Of a DNA stretch of 64,000 bases, positions 24,298 through 35,290 are shown piece after piece; position 1 is the stretch's first letter, and each line of letters starts with the position of its first letter. Below the pieces are notes generated by a model. It did no database searches, was not told the origin of the DNA, and worked only from the letters and a program-made list of their open reading frames with translations. Source of the DNA: Erodium maritimum (lineage: Eukaryota; Streptophyta; Magnoliopsida; Geraniales; Geraniaceae). The position numbers and the translations under genes were made by a program. The stretch spans positions 21,039,735-21,103,734 of the forward strand of contig OY997589.1 in the NCBI GenBank assembly GCA_963921825.1, given 5' to 3'.

Positions 24298-25121
24298 GGA
24301 TAACGCACATGTTCAGTTTCTTAAATCCGCATAAAGCGACACACTTAAATAACTAGCGTTCACACACGTTTCAAATAAGTCACACTCGAACTAATAATAT
24401 ACTTAGTATAGTATAGTCATACAAGTTTCACACAACCAGAGAATCCCGCACACTAGTGCGCCATACAAGTCAAACACAACAATCAACAATTTCACACACA
24501 AGTCACACTGTCCACAATTCATACCACACAACAATTCCACAATGGACAAACATCAACTTAGTTTCAAGTTCTTAACACTTCCTCTTTCTAACATAACATT
24601 CATGTTGACATCGTGTCGTTACAACCCGGTTCAGGCGTCCCCGAATTACGTTGTAACCACTTGACATCCCTCCATCACGTTCGACTATAGTGGCCCCTAT
24701 ATTCGAATCGTGATGGTACAAACACTTCAGTTTTGCAGAAAATTGGGCATGACCCGTTTGAAAATTACAGTAACCATCCGCTTACGCGGGACATCCAAAT
24801 CACAACCTGCACAAAGCAATCAACACAATCAAAGAACACAGCAACTCATCATAGCTATACACCTCGGGTCTCGGTAATTACACTATTACCACCCGGCCAC
24901 GCCAATACTCAGCAATCAAATAACTCAATCAATGACACCAACCATAACGGTTCACTATAAGTACATCGTACCTAGACAGAACCTCTTACTAAATCCGAGA
25001 CTCTCCTTGTCTCGCTTCTACGCGTAGGACATTTCCGATTTGCGTTACGACACACTGAACCCTAACGACTTAACTCTACCCACCTAGTTGACGTACAATC
25101 CGAAGTTTTGAAAAAAACCAA
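24298..25121 (-). other. 5' leader of the Del/Tekay element
   Basis: Non-coding leader between the primer site and gag. It is CA-rich on the plus strand and holds no convincing gene. Confidence 0.6.
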
Positions 25122-25133
25122 GCTCTGATACCA
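25122..25133 (-). other. Primer-binding site, initiator tRNA-Met
   Basis: The minus strand reads TGGTATCAGAGC, the standard complement of the 3' end of plant initiator tRNA-Met, three bases inside the LTR boundary at 25137. Confidence 0.93.
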
Positions 25134-25136
25134 AAT

Positions 25137-25977
25137 TGTCACGTCCCAAATCCGGTTTTGACCGGACTCGAGACGTGAACTAAGAATAATAATGATAAAA
25201 CGATTTATAAAAGAAATAAGTTCAAAAAGATAACCCAAACCATAAATCTGACGATACGAGTCAACAGCTCGGAAACAAGTAAATAAAACAGTTTAGTACA
25301 AAAGTGAAAGTACGTCTCTAGACCATATTAAACTATGACCCTCGCTATCTCCCAAGCTCCGAGAATCCCGCTAGACCATATCCCGCTCAAAACCTATATA
25401 ACAGTAAAGTAAAAGGGTGAGCTTTCGCTCATTAGGAAAAAGTAGTTAAGGTGATGAGTATCCGCTCACCACCACGAGTAACCGTCCAATTAGGGCATAC
25501 TAGCAAGGCACAACACTAACGACGTCCACGGAAAACACATAATCACAAACATACTTACATGACCAATATCACACTGGAATCACATCACTTATCCAATCAT
25601 CAAGCACACAACACACAGTAAAACAACCACGCGTCCCGTACAGCAGTTCCCGAACTCCACCGGCTGTCCACAGCCCGACTCAACCATATCGTACCGGACC
25701 ACACAACATCGGCCTAGATATCTTCCCGGAAACATGGCATCGGGGCACAAATCACGATACATCATACCGGACCACACAACATCAGCCTAGATGTCTTCCC
25801 GGAACACACCATCCTCGGCCTAGATACCCTACACCGGCATACCCCCTCGATGTAGGTATCGTACCAGAACTAGTCACACCGGGGGACAGCGTACGTGGGA
25901 CCACACTTTCGGCCTAGATACCACCCTACACCGGCATACCCCCTCGATGTAGGTATCGTACCGGAACTAGTCATACC
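25137..25977 (-). repeat. 5' LTR of the Del/Tekay element, truncated
   Basis: It starts TGTCACGTCCCAAATCCGG and follows the left LTR closely to about 25977, then stops inside the direct-repeat zone. About 1.9 kb is missing, which in the element's direction is the promoter-bearing start of the LTR. The element therefore cannot start its own transcript normally. Confidence 0.9.
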
Positions 25978-26292
25978 AAATTCGGGTTCTAGACTCTCTT
26001 TTTAGTCTTTTTGTCTTGAGCTTAGATGATTGTCATATTCGGTTTTGAGGCTTTTGTACTCCCTTGTTGGGTTTGTATACACTGCTCCCGTGTTGGGATG
26101 TCGAGGTTCCTTGTATAGGAATGCTCTTTCATGTATCATTTATATCAGGTTATTCCCCTCGATGGGATTCTCATGAGGTTGCTCGGTCATGCCAACGCTC
26201 GATTCACTCTGGTCTGTAGCTGGACCATCATCATGTACTCTTTTTCTCTCTCCTAAGAGGTTAATATAAAATTGTATTCGCTGATAAAATAA
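25978..26292 (+). mobile_element. LINE-like retroposon, 3' part
   Basis: It begins AAATTCGGGTTCTAGACTC, resembling 16797-16816 left of the Gypsy element. It ends with GGTTAATATAAAATTGTATT followed by CGCTGATAAAATAAAC, the type of 3' end seen in many plant LINEs. It overlaps the left part by about 47 bp, so this is not a simple interruption of one copy. Confidence 0.5.
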
Positions 26293-26384
26293 ACACTAAC
26301 ATTACTCTCTTTCAATATATATCTTCGATTCCTAGTGTCGATACAAAATCAATAAACGACCCCAACCAACCACTATTAACATAG

Positions 26385-26490
26385 GAAAAACCATTGATGA
26401 TAGTTTTTGGTGCGAAACCGGCGTCAGATTATGAGAGTCGATGGATCTATCCACCGATAAAACCAACACCGACATCAAGACCACTCTTCT
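26385..26490 (+). repeat. ~95-bp diverged direct repeat, right copy
   Basis: Partner of 15125-15215, in the same orientation and just downstream of the LINE-like 3' end. Divergence looks considerable, so the duplication is old. Confidence 0.6.
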
Positions 26491-26612
26491 TCAATGCTTA
26501 TTTCTGGTTCCCGGTGCCGTTTGCAACCCTTATTCTCCAATCTCCATCAATTGTGTTAGAGGTATAAGGGACTAAAAAAAATATTTGGTTTGATTGATAT
26601 TGGACTTGGAAG

Positions 26613-27563
26613 TAAAGGTGGGTACTATTCGGTCAAAATCGAAACAATAATCAAATTCGAATCCGAAAAAAATATGATTTGATTATTTTAGTTATTCGGT
26701 TTATTTGACTAGTTTAGTTTGATTAATTTTAAAAATTAGGTTTGTTTTCGATTACTACAACTAGATAATCGAACTAACGAAACTTTCATTACGTTAGTTT
26801 GAAATTATTTTTACATATTATATATGTAAGTAAAAACAAAAACATTGTTAAAATATTTTATCTTATTAACTTAGGATAGAGAATGGACTAAAATTTGTTG
26901 AAACAACTAGAATGTGTCAGTAACTAGTCTAATAAGCTCTCAATTGAATTTATTTATCATATGTGAAGAACCAAACTAAATAAATCTCTTTTTTATAAGA
27001 AAAATTAATGGTATCTAATAGGGACACAATCACGCGCGAACCTTTTTTACAATGTGAACTTGCGAACCTCAAATGTAGTTTGAGAAAATTGCGAATATGT
27101 TTTGAGAAAAACAACATCCCAGTTTGAAGTAAAAATAGTTTGAAAATATAATATTTTAGTTTGAGAAAATATACTTTTCATAACTAGCGTTCCCAGTTTG
27201 AGGAAATTTTGGTTTGATAATATTCACCTCAAAACTGGAATGTTATTTCCTCAAACTGTATATATTGTATTCGCGAGTTTATAGGTTCACACCATAAAAC
27301 CTGGTTCGCACCTGATTCATCTCCGTACCTAATATTTATGTAAGATGCTCTTTGTATAAGAAGTATAATATTAGGTAAAGTGATTGAACGAAAATATTAT
27401 ATTATGTTTAGTCATGTAACTAAAATCGATTAATTTGATTAATAATCGAATCGAGCCATTTTTTTTATTAATTCGGTTAGGTTAGTATAATCTGATAATC
27501 GATATTTTAATTAGGTTACAGAATTCGATAATATTCGATCGAATAATCAAATGCCTACCCCTA
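26613..27563. mobile_element. Non-autonomous hAT-type element, 951 bp
   Basis: The left end TAAAGGTGGGTACTATTCGG and the right end (reverse complement) TAGGGGTAGGCATTTGATTA are imperfect inverted repeats of the GGGTGGGCA type common in plant hAT elements. Flanking 8-bp sites are CTTGGAAG (26605-26612) and CTTACAAG (27564-27571), six of eight matching. The inside is A/T-rich with repeated GATTATTCG-like words and no transposase. A Mutator-like MITE sits inside. Confidence 0.75.
27021..27325. mobile_element. Mutator-like MITE nested in the hAT element, 305 bp
   Basis: The left terminus GGGACACAATCACGCGCGAACC and right terminus (reverse complement) CGGAGATGAATCAGGTGCGAAC share a GCGAACC core and extend inward with TGTGAAC. 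Flanks are TATCTAATA (27012-27020) and TACCTAATA (27326-27334), a 9-bp TSD with one mismatch, the size typical of Mutator-like elements. The inside repeats AGTTTGAG(A/G)AAA words. No coding capacity. Confidence 0.72.
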
Positions 27564-27571
27564 CTTACAAG

Positions 27572-27855
27572 CCCACGTATTAACCTGTTAATAGTGAAGT
27601 AGAGTAAGAAGCAATCGGTCAACATTGTGTATGCTGCTCAGAATCTCCCCTCATATCAAGGGCAAGAATCCTACCAACGAGACGACCAACCACAATTCCA
27701 GCAAGATGGCGGCGGTCTATGCCGAAAATAGGGAGACAATAGATAGTATCGTGATAACTAATACCAGTGTTGTTATCCAAACGCGGAGAGCTGCAGTATC
27801 CAAGAGCAGTTGAAGAACCAATTGTAGAGCAACTAGCTAGTAGCAGCTTCACATC
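27572..27855. other. Unassigned spacer
   Basis: Between the hAT element and the chromovirus LTR. No feature recognised; short open frames have no motif. Confidence 0.5.
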
Positions 27856-28565
27856 TGTTGTGGTTCCTTCGGGACTAAGCTTCCTTTACAATATCTCTTT
27901 TTCAAATAATGTAGTTGTTGTAGTGGGAGGAGGTCACTCATGTGCTTCATCCTCACCTTCTCTAGATCGTTGTTGTCGTGCGATGCAGGCGTGAAGTGGT
28001 CTTACAATTCCAGCCAACTACTTTATGGGAACGACACTACATATATGGAAGAAGTAACACCTTTTTCTTTTTGTCTATAATTTGAGTATTTTCTTGTTTT
28101 TATATAGGAGTTGGACTAGCTAGTAAATTAGAGAAACTATGGGTCCTAGCCTCCCTTGAGGTTTGTTTTGGCGATCCTAACTGAGCTTGACCTTTCCTTC
28201 CACTTCCCAGCTATGACCTTTCCATTTTTTGCACAAACTAACATTTTTCGTCTATTTTGACGATTCCGTTAAAAAATGATACTGTACACGTGACCAACAC
28301 GTGTCAAAAACCTAACTGAATCCGTTAAAATAGATGGAAATTGTTAGTTTTCGTAAAAAAAGATCAAGCGTAGTTAGGAAGTGCAAGGAAAGGTTAAGCC
28401 CAGTTAGGATCGCCAAAACAAACCTCAAGGGGGGTTAGGACTCATGGTTACCCTTAGTAAATTTCTAGAACCTATCTTGTAAATTGGATCACTTGCAATA
28501 TAAAAGTCTCTCCTTTATACTTTACTCCATTCATTTCTTTTCCAAAACCTATATATCTCCTAACA
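27856..28565 (+). repeat. Left LTR of the chromovirus, with MITE insertion
   Basis: It ends ...CTCCTAACA just before TTGGTATAAGAATTC, a degenerate tRNA-Met site. It is split by a foldback MITE at 28141-28443. The start at TGTTGTGGTTCC is a best guess by comparison with the right copy. Confidence 0.65.
28141..28443. mobile_element. Foldback MITE, about 303 bp
   Basis: Long terminal inverted repeats: the left arm has CCCTTGAGGTTTGTTTTGGC then GATCCTAACTGAGCTTGACC; the right arm, reverse complemented, has CCCTTGAGGTTTGTTTTGGC then GATCCTAACTGGGCTTAACC. Inverted similarity continues inward through TCTATTTT(G/A)ACG to near the centre. ATG flanks both ends and may be a 3-bp TSD. RNA from it would form one long hairpin. 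Confidence 0.8.
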
Positions 28566-28566
28566 T

Positions 28567-28580
28567 TGGTATAAGAATTC
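28567..28580 (+). other. Degenerate primer-binding site
   Basis: TGGTATAAGAATTC, an altered form of the tRNA-Met complement TGGTATCAGAGC, one base after the LTR end. Confidence 0.6.
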
Positions 28581-29630
28581 TTTATTCCTATGACACTTGA
28601 TGACAGAAATTGGAATTGATTGCGACCTCGAGGAGGAATGAGAAGTTTCATACCTTCGTATCGAGCTGTCAGAGCTACGATATGCTTATCATCGAGCACA
28701 GTTTGGCAATGAATCCTTATGGGTTCGATTGGACGAGATGGAAGAGCTATGTCAAAGCATAGGGTCATTGATGCTCGATACATGCCTCCTAATCTAGTTC
28801 CTTGAAGTATCTAGCTCCCAACCTCCCAACCAATGTATACATAACTCAAATCTCCTTTTTACACCACTAAGTATGACACCCACAATCTCATCCACTACAC
28901 ATCACTTAGATCTACCTTCGATCATCCAAGATAGATCCAATACCCATAAAAGCTATCTTTTTGGGCACCACACCAACACAACCCGGTGGCTCAAAACTTC
29001 TCCTCTAAAACACCATTCCAGGCATTTCCTTTATATCACAACCAAACCGCTCTCTTGAAATTGGCTTATAATTAAACTTTGGTTTTTAAAGTCGAAAACA
29101 TGAAATCGAGCTATTAATGACCAAACCACATGAACAACCTCCTAATTTTTCTTGGGTTCCACCCTTGAGCTATATATCCCTAGAACACAAAGGTGAAACC
29201 TTTAGCTTATAAAATAAAAATCTAGGCTAGAAGACTTCAAAAAAAAAAACAATAATCATTTATCATCACACATGAACATAACTCAATCCGATACATTCAA
29301 AATATAGTCATACATCCATGGAGTCATCAAAACGAGATACGAGAAATTACATGAAAAAAATGGTAAGAAATGGAACCCTAATGGAGAGAGAGGAGTCCCT
29401 CCTATAACACAAGGACCACCTTCTTATTCTTCTTCATTTGGTTTTCTTGCTCATAATGGTTAGCTTTATCTCGAGCTCCTTTCTCTTGAAGGATAAATGA
29501 AACTACTTATGATGAACGAAACTCCTCCTCTTTCTTTAGAAATACCTTTAAGGGTCTCTTTCTCTTTAAACTTGGTATGTGGCACTTCCTATTTCCAGAT
29601 TAGGAGGCTTTGTATAGTTTTCTGAATATG
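28581..29630 (+). other. Chromovirus 5' internal region, gag trace and unassigned insert
   Basis: 28610-28780 can be read on the plus strand as a gag-like peptide (LRIELSELRYAYHRAQ, WVRLDEMEELCQSIGS), but this is weak. From about 28870 the sequence changes character and may be another LTR-derived insertion running into the duplicated unit. No boundary or TSD could be set. Confidence 0.35.
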
Positions 29631-32333
29631 CCTTGCTCCATGATGTGAGACTTAATCTCCACATTATGGATCGTCGTCCCACGACATGGACTCTGTGATT
29701 CCCACACTGTGAGAGAGATGCTAAAAAAATTGTAGTACTTTTACCCTGTGGGAAACAATGTTCCCACACGTAGGCAATGTGACTTCCACGGTATGGGAAG
29801 CTTATTCGACTTCGTACTGACATGAGCTAATCCAGTTTTCTCGTGCTCCCAAAACCCTAGATGGAACGGTGGTCCTTCATGCCGTAGGGCTGCTACTTCA
29901 CGCCGTGGGATAATAGGGTCAGTTAGCAACTTAGAATCCATCTTTTCTTTCTCTGCACTGGAGCTCGCTCTTGAAGATCCTGATAATTTTTTTTGTCTAT
30001 GCCCAAGATCCAAATACATGCTTAGGTTCAGTACCTAGACACAAAACACAAAGAAAGATCGAGTGGATCAAAATTAAAAAGGGAAATAAATGCGTCTCTA
30101 TAAGTTTTTCAAGGGTAAAACATGCTTAAGTAGCGAGCTTATATGTTAATTTACACCGACAAGACATGTCTCATCACCTTTTCACCCAAGTTTTCTTCGA
30201 TGCAATTTTTAAACTTCATGGATTTCCAACAAAAATCGTCTTTAGCAGACACCCAACTGTTTCTTAATAACTTTTGAAGGACGTTGTTACGCCGTATAGA
30301 GGTTCAACTTTTCCACATCATATCTTTATCAGTTAAACGGGAAGCCAGAACGTGTAAACTAGTGTATGTAAAATTATTTACGCATCAAGTGCCATAAATT
30401 TCCCAATAAGTGGTCCAATTGGTTTTCGTTAGCGGAATACTAGTACAATTAAAGCTTCCAATCGGCTCTGCAATTGATCCTATTTGAAGCTCTCTACAAC
30501 TATTTCCCCATTTCTTTTTTAATTAGTTCAATGTTATCTCAGGTCGAGGCCGTGAAGAGTTTTATTCGAAACAAAGTAAACTCACAAGGATCCCCTAGGA
30601 TAATCTTCAAGCTGCTCAATCGTGCATAAAACAGCGGGCTGGCAAAAATAGGTCTGATCGATCTTTCATGGTATGAGATTGGGCATCTCTGCGTTTACAA
30701 CCATACATATAGTCATATGTGAACTTGCACAAGAACATGAAGCTTCCAACGCATTACTATGAATCTTTCCAAATTGTGGAGCGCATCAGGGCAACGACTT
30801 ATCGTCTCCGATTACTAAAGTCTTCCCAGATTTGTGATGTTTTCCACGTGTCCCTGCTCAAGCGTTAATTGAGTCATATGAACCGCTTATTCATATGTTT
30901 TCTAGATACCATTGACTAGGGCCACTTGAACATTCATCCTCGTGCTTTTTTTATAGACCTGAATGGTATAACGGGTGGGACCAAATCTCCTTGCTCCACA
31001 AAGTAAGACCTAATCTCCACACCGTGGATCGTCGTCCCACAACATGGACTTTATGATTCCTATACCGTGAGAGAGATACAAACAAAATTGTAGTAGCTTT
31101 TACCCTGTGGGAAACAACGTTCCCACACGTGGGCAATGTGATTTCCACGACGTGGGAAGTTCATTCCACGTCATATTGACGTTAGCTAATCCGGTTTTCT
31201 CGTGCTCCCAAAACCCTAGATGAAACGACGTACCTTTGGTCCTTCATTCTGTGGGGCCCCTACTTCACGCTGTGGGATAGTAGGGTCAGTTAGAAACTTG
31301 GAATCCATCTTTTCTTTTTCTGCACTGGAGCTCACTCTTGAAGATCCCGCTCAGTTTTTGCTATGCCCAAGATCCAAATCCATGCTTAGGTTCAATACCT
31401 AGCCACAAAACACAAAGAAAGATCAAGTGGATCAAAATTAAAAAGGAAAATAAATGCGTCTTTATACGATTTCTAAGGGTAAAACATGCTCAAATTGCGA
31501 GATTAGATGTTAATTTACAGAGACAAGACATGTCTTATCACCTTTTCACCTAAGTTTTCTTCGAAGCGGTTTTAAACTTCATGGATAGCCAACAACAATC
31601 GTCTCTAGCAGACACCCTACTCTTTCTCAATAACTTTTGAAGGGAGTTGTTCCCCCGTGTAGAGGTTCAATTTCTCCACATCATATCTTTCTTGGACAAA
31701 CGGGAAGGCAGAACGTGTATACAAGTGTATGGAAAATTATTTACGCATCAAGTGCCATCAATTTCCCAATAAATGGTCCAATTGGTTGTCGCTAATGGAA
31801 TGCTAGTAGAGTTAAAGCTTTCACTCGGCTCTGCAATTGATCCTATTTGAAACTCTCTGCGGCTATTTCCCCATTTCTTTTTAAATCAATTCAATGTTAT
31901 CTCAAGTCGAGGCCGTGAAGAGTTTTGTTCGAAACAAAGTAGAACTAACAAGGTTCCCTTAGGATAATATTCAAGTTTCTCAATTGTGCATGTAACAGCG
32001 AGATGGAAAAAATAGGTCGGATCGATCTTTCATGGTGGGCGATTGGGCATATCTGCGTTTACAACCATATATACAGTCATTTGTGAACTTGCATAAGAAC
32101 ATGAAGCTTCAAATGCATTACTATGAGTCTTTTCAAATTATGGAGCGCATTACGGTAGTGGCTTATTGTCTTCGAATACTAGAGTCTTCCCAGATTTGTG
32201 ATTTCCATGTGTCCCCACTCAAGCGTTAATTAGGTCATATGAACCCCTTACTCACATATTTTATAAATATCATTGACTAGATACACTTGAACCTTCACCC
32301 TCGTGCTTTTTTATAGACCCGAATGGTATAACG
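29631..32333 (+). repeat. Tandem duplication of a 1358-bp unit
   Basis: Copy 1 runs 29631-30973 and copy 2 30989-32333. Both start CCTTGCTCCA and end GAATGGTATAACG. Each joins a block rich in CCCAC..GTGGG words and CAAAACCCTAGATG to an integrase fragment with the same internal deletion. The duplication therefore followed the deletion. Copies are similar but clearly diverged. Confidence 0.85.
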
Positions 32334-32440
32334 ACACAACATGGAAGTGGTACGATACTTAATACATTGGGATCGTTCAACCATGGATGACACAACTTGG
32401 GAGGACGTTTCCACCGTCTGCTCTCAACTTCCAGACTAGT
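31490..32440 (+). pseudogene. Chromovirus integrase C-terminus and chromodomain remnant
   Basis: Copy 2 translates near 32032-32229 as VGDWAYLRLQPYIQSFVNL, then FQIMERI and SSQICDFHVSPLKR, the integrase C-terminal fold. At 32340-32440 VVRYLIHWDRSTMDDTTWED and VSTVCSQLPD form the end of a chromodomain. Near 31555-31630 an integrase-core trace matching FFDAIFKLHGFPTKIVF of copy 1 is followed directly by post-core sequence. Frames are broken, so it is a relic. Confidence 0.8.
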
Positions 32441-32489
32441 TAGCTCGTGTCTAGTCTTGACGACAAGCCTCCTTAATGGACAACATTTT

Positions 32490-32831
32490 TATGGTTCCTT
32501 CAATCCCAATCTTCCTTTACAATATCTCTCTTACAAATAATGTAGTTTACTAAACGGAATGTTTCATGCTTGCATCGTGGTAGGAGGTCACTCACGTGCT
32601 TCATCCTTATTTTCTTCAGTCTATTGATGTCATGCGACACACGATTGAAGTGGTCCTGCAATTCCAACAAACTACTCTATAGAAGAAACAATACATATAT
32701 TGCAGGAGCAACAACTTTTGTTTTTTCGTCTATGATTTGAGTTATTTTTCTAGCTTGTATCTAGGAGTAGGATTATCTCCGTTATACTCTGATCCATTCA
32801 TTTCTTCTCCAAAAACTTGATATAACTAACA
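32490..32831 (+). repeat. Right LTR remnant of the chromovirus
   Basis: Matches the left LTR in order but lacks the segment on either side of the MITE. It ends ATATAACTAACA, as does the left one (CTCCTAACA). Confidence 0.7.
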
Positions 32832-33650
32832 TATATGATGAGAGGGTCAATAAGATTCGCCGAGGGAACTACAATTGTGACTATTTCTGGGATATAACTA
32901 GAGGATTCCGATATGGTACTACATTGAGAAGCAAGCACTATGGAGATTGGACGAACACTGCTTCCAAGACCGAGCCTTTGGGTTCATTAATAGATATTCT
33001 CATGTGCATCAGACCCATGATGTCGATAGGATCTAGAGGTAGTTCCATTTTTGTTGATCCCTTAATAGATGTAGATAGTATTGATATCGATGAGCAGATG
33101 CAGACTTTATTAAAAGAGATACTCCCCGATTTTAAGGCTGAGGTGGCTTGTACTATTATAATTCATAATGGTGTGATCATAGTTCTTATCAATGTCTCAG
33201 AGGATATTTGGAGCACTATTGTGAGTTCCAAAGTTGAGAACCTATTCAAGATATGTGGAGAGTTGACTATCACAACCTAACCATGATTGATGCTCATAGT
33301 GATAAAATTGTGATTGATAAATTGTTTGACTTATTTGCTATATACATGAGCCTATTATGATTGTCTTTGGGATATTGTACATCAAGTCACCATGTTGAGC
33401 CCGATGCTAGACATCTTCCAACATTGACATCGATCTAGTATTTTATGTCAATAGTCATAAGTCAACTTGTATGTACCTACTTGAGGGTAAGTAAAAGCGA
33501 GGTAAGAATTAGGATGTTGTATTATTTTCGATCATCAGTCAACACATATTATTGTATGCGTTGCTTTGGACACATCGAGTTAGAATGTCACCCTACATGG
33601 CTTTGTTTACACTCTCTATCTTTTGCATCAACAAGTTGGCACTAGTGTAG
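32832..33650 (+). other. Region with unrecognised 118-codon open frame
   Basis: 32924-33280 is open for 118 codons (acidic, with FVDPLIDVDSIDIDEQMQTL and FKAEVACTIIIHNGVIIVLI). Near 33540-33600 a plus-strand reading gives CMRCFGHIELEC, which looks like a shortened zinc knuckle. I do not recognise a family. It may be a gag or LINE ORF1 remnant. Confidence 0.3.
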
Positions 33651-35290
33651 GAAGCAATATGTAAATTGGTCTCGATAATCTGTTACGGCCACGTTTGTAT
33701 AAGTACTTGGGACAATTCTTCTTATATTCCTTATTGCAGAGTACTATCACGTTGGAACTGTTACCGAAGGCCAACTCACTCGGGTTTTCCTAGGAAAACA
33801 GTGTCACCTACCAAAGGTCCCCAAAAAGTTGGCACCTTTAACACGCATTAATACATTTGAGTTAGTCTTGGTAATTGGACATTCAACTAGGTTATTCATC
33901 GTAGTGTTGAGGACTGTACGAGACAATATGTCCCATCCTTGTCCTCTTGCCAGCTTGAGTGTCTTCCTCTATTTGGGCTCTTATTGAACCATCTCCCACC
34001 AATGCTGATGGGTGGATTTTTTTTAATCCCCTCGTATAAACTCATGGCCTTCTCGTATAATTGATCATCAGACTGCCATTTTTTTGGTCTGCAAAAATTA
34101 CCATTAAATCTTTTCACCCGAGGGTTAATTTTCCCAATGATCATTCAGTTGTTTCCATTTTATATTAAGTGAACCATAGGTATGAGTTGTACTCATAAAT
34201 ATACTCCAAAACCCATGTGTGTGCTTGTTGTTCCCCTTAATTGAGTCTTTTGGTTGATGAACCCAACAAACGACAAATATCATATTTTCTTCAAGGGTCC
34301 ATCAAACCAAATATCATTTGGGTGGTGCGGATGAACTAGGATCAACATAGGTAGAATGTACTTAGCCATGAATTGAATTGTTGTGTGTTTGGATATCATG
34401 CACTTGGTTCAACTGATATTAAACCCATGGTGCAACCATACACGCCAAAAATTTGTATTCATCAATGAGTAGTCGGGAGAAATTTTCTTGTTGTTATTCG
34501 ACTAACATTGTCGCTTGGATGAGAATGTAAGAAAGAGGAATTGAGATTGAAAAATGTAGGATACGAGATTAAAAATGTGGATGATTAAATTAAGGTATTT
34601 ATTAGGAACAATTATTGTTTTTGATAATGTAGTCGTTGACATCGACCAACATTTTTTTTACTTTAGGGCCACTTGGTAGCTAGCTATTAGTTGGCCTTAT
34701 CATGGCGCCAACGACACAGATGTTGTAAGAAGATGCCGATGGGAAATGCCTAATCCGTCATCGACATTCGCAGACATTGATGTCAATTACGTGCTCCTGC
34801 AATGTTGTTGGTGTCGATGGTAGATACTGACATCAACGTTCGACATCAAATATTATAATATTATTGTAGGTGCGCTTGGAGTCTTTAATAATGATGACAT
34901 GGAATGTAATAAACGTATCTATTATTAGGAGACAACGGGCATAGGTTCTCTATTATCGAGTTATATTGAAAGCACTATTGTTATACCATATTTCGTATGT
35001 TGACACATGATTTTAATTCTACAAAACATATGCCAAATATGATATTTGAAATTCGTCACAATTAATTTTTTTTTGAGTAATCGTCACAATTCTTTAAAAA
35101 CTGAAGGAAATACTAGAGGTTTGAAATATGTTTATTGTCTAAGAGAAGATAATAATTTTGTTGCATAGGCATCTAAATAAGAATGTCAAAAATATTATCA
35201 CTAATTATTTTTATTCTATAGTACGTAAGTTTTTTTTATGAGAATCGGGTCATTTCATATTTCTATTTGATATATGTATAAGAGTATTAT
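33651..35290. other. Unassigned A/T-rich DNA
   Basis: No gene supported. 34640-34860 contains several GACATCGA/GATGTC/ACATCAACG words in both orientations, like subterminal repeats of a DNA transposon, but no termini or TSD were located. Confidence 0.4.

Larger units (their letters stand above)
16844..25977 (-). mobile_element. Del/Tekay-type Ty3/Gypsy retrotransposon, decayed
   Basis: Whole element on the minus strand. From right to left: truncated 5' LTR (25137-25977), PBS for initiator tRNA-Met (25122-25133), gag, protease, RT, RNase H, integrase with C-terminal chromodomain, purine-rich tract, and full 3' LTR (16844-19547). Domain order PR-RT-RH-INT defines Ty3/Gypsy, and the chromodomain plus RNase H motifs fit the Del/Tekay chromovirus branch. 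Frames are broken by many stops. Several key residues are lost by G-to-A or C-to-T changes, and the integrase lacks a catalytic segment. It cannot be autonomous. No matching TSD is found because the right end is deleted. Confidence 0.92.
27856..32831 (+). mobile_element. Decayed Ty3/Gypsy chromovirus, plus strand
   Basis: Left and right LTR-like segments (27856-28565 and about 32490-32831) share GGTTCCTTC, CTTCCTTTACAATATCTCT, AGGAGGTCACTCA(T/C)GTGCTTCATCC and CATTCATTTCTTTTCC. A PBS-like site follows the left one. Between them are plus-strand integrase C-terminal fragments and a chromodomain tail. RT, RNase H and the integrase core are absent. A ~1.36-kb unit inside is tandemly duplicated. 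No matching TSD was found, in keeping with age. Confidence 0.75.

Noticed and set aside
27851-32836. TSD for the chromovirus
   Set aside because: The left flank ACATC and right flank TATAT do not match, and the left LTR start is itself uncertain.
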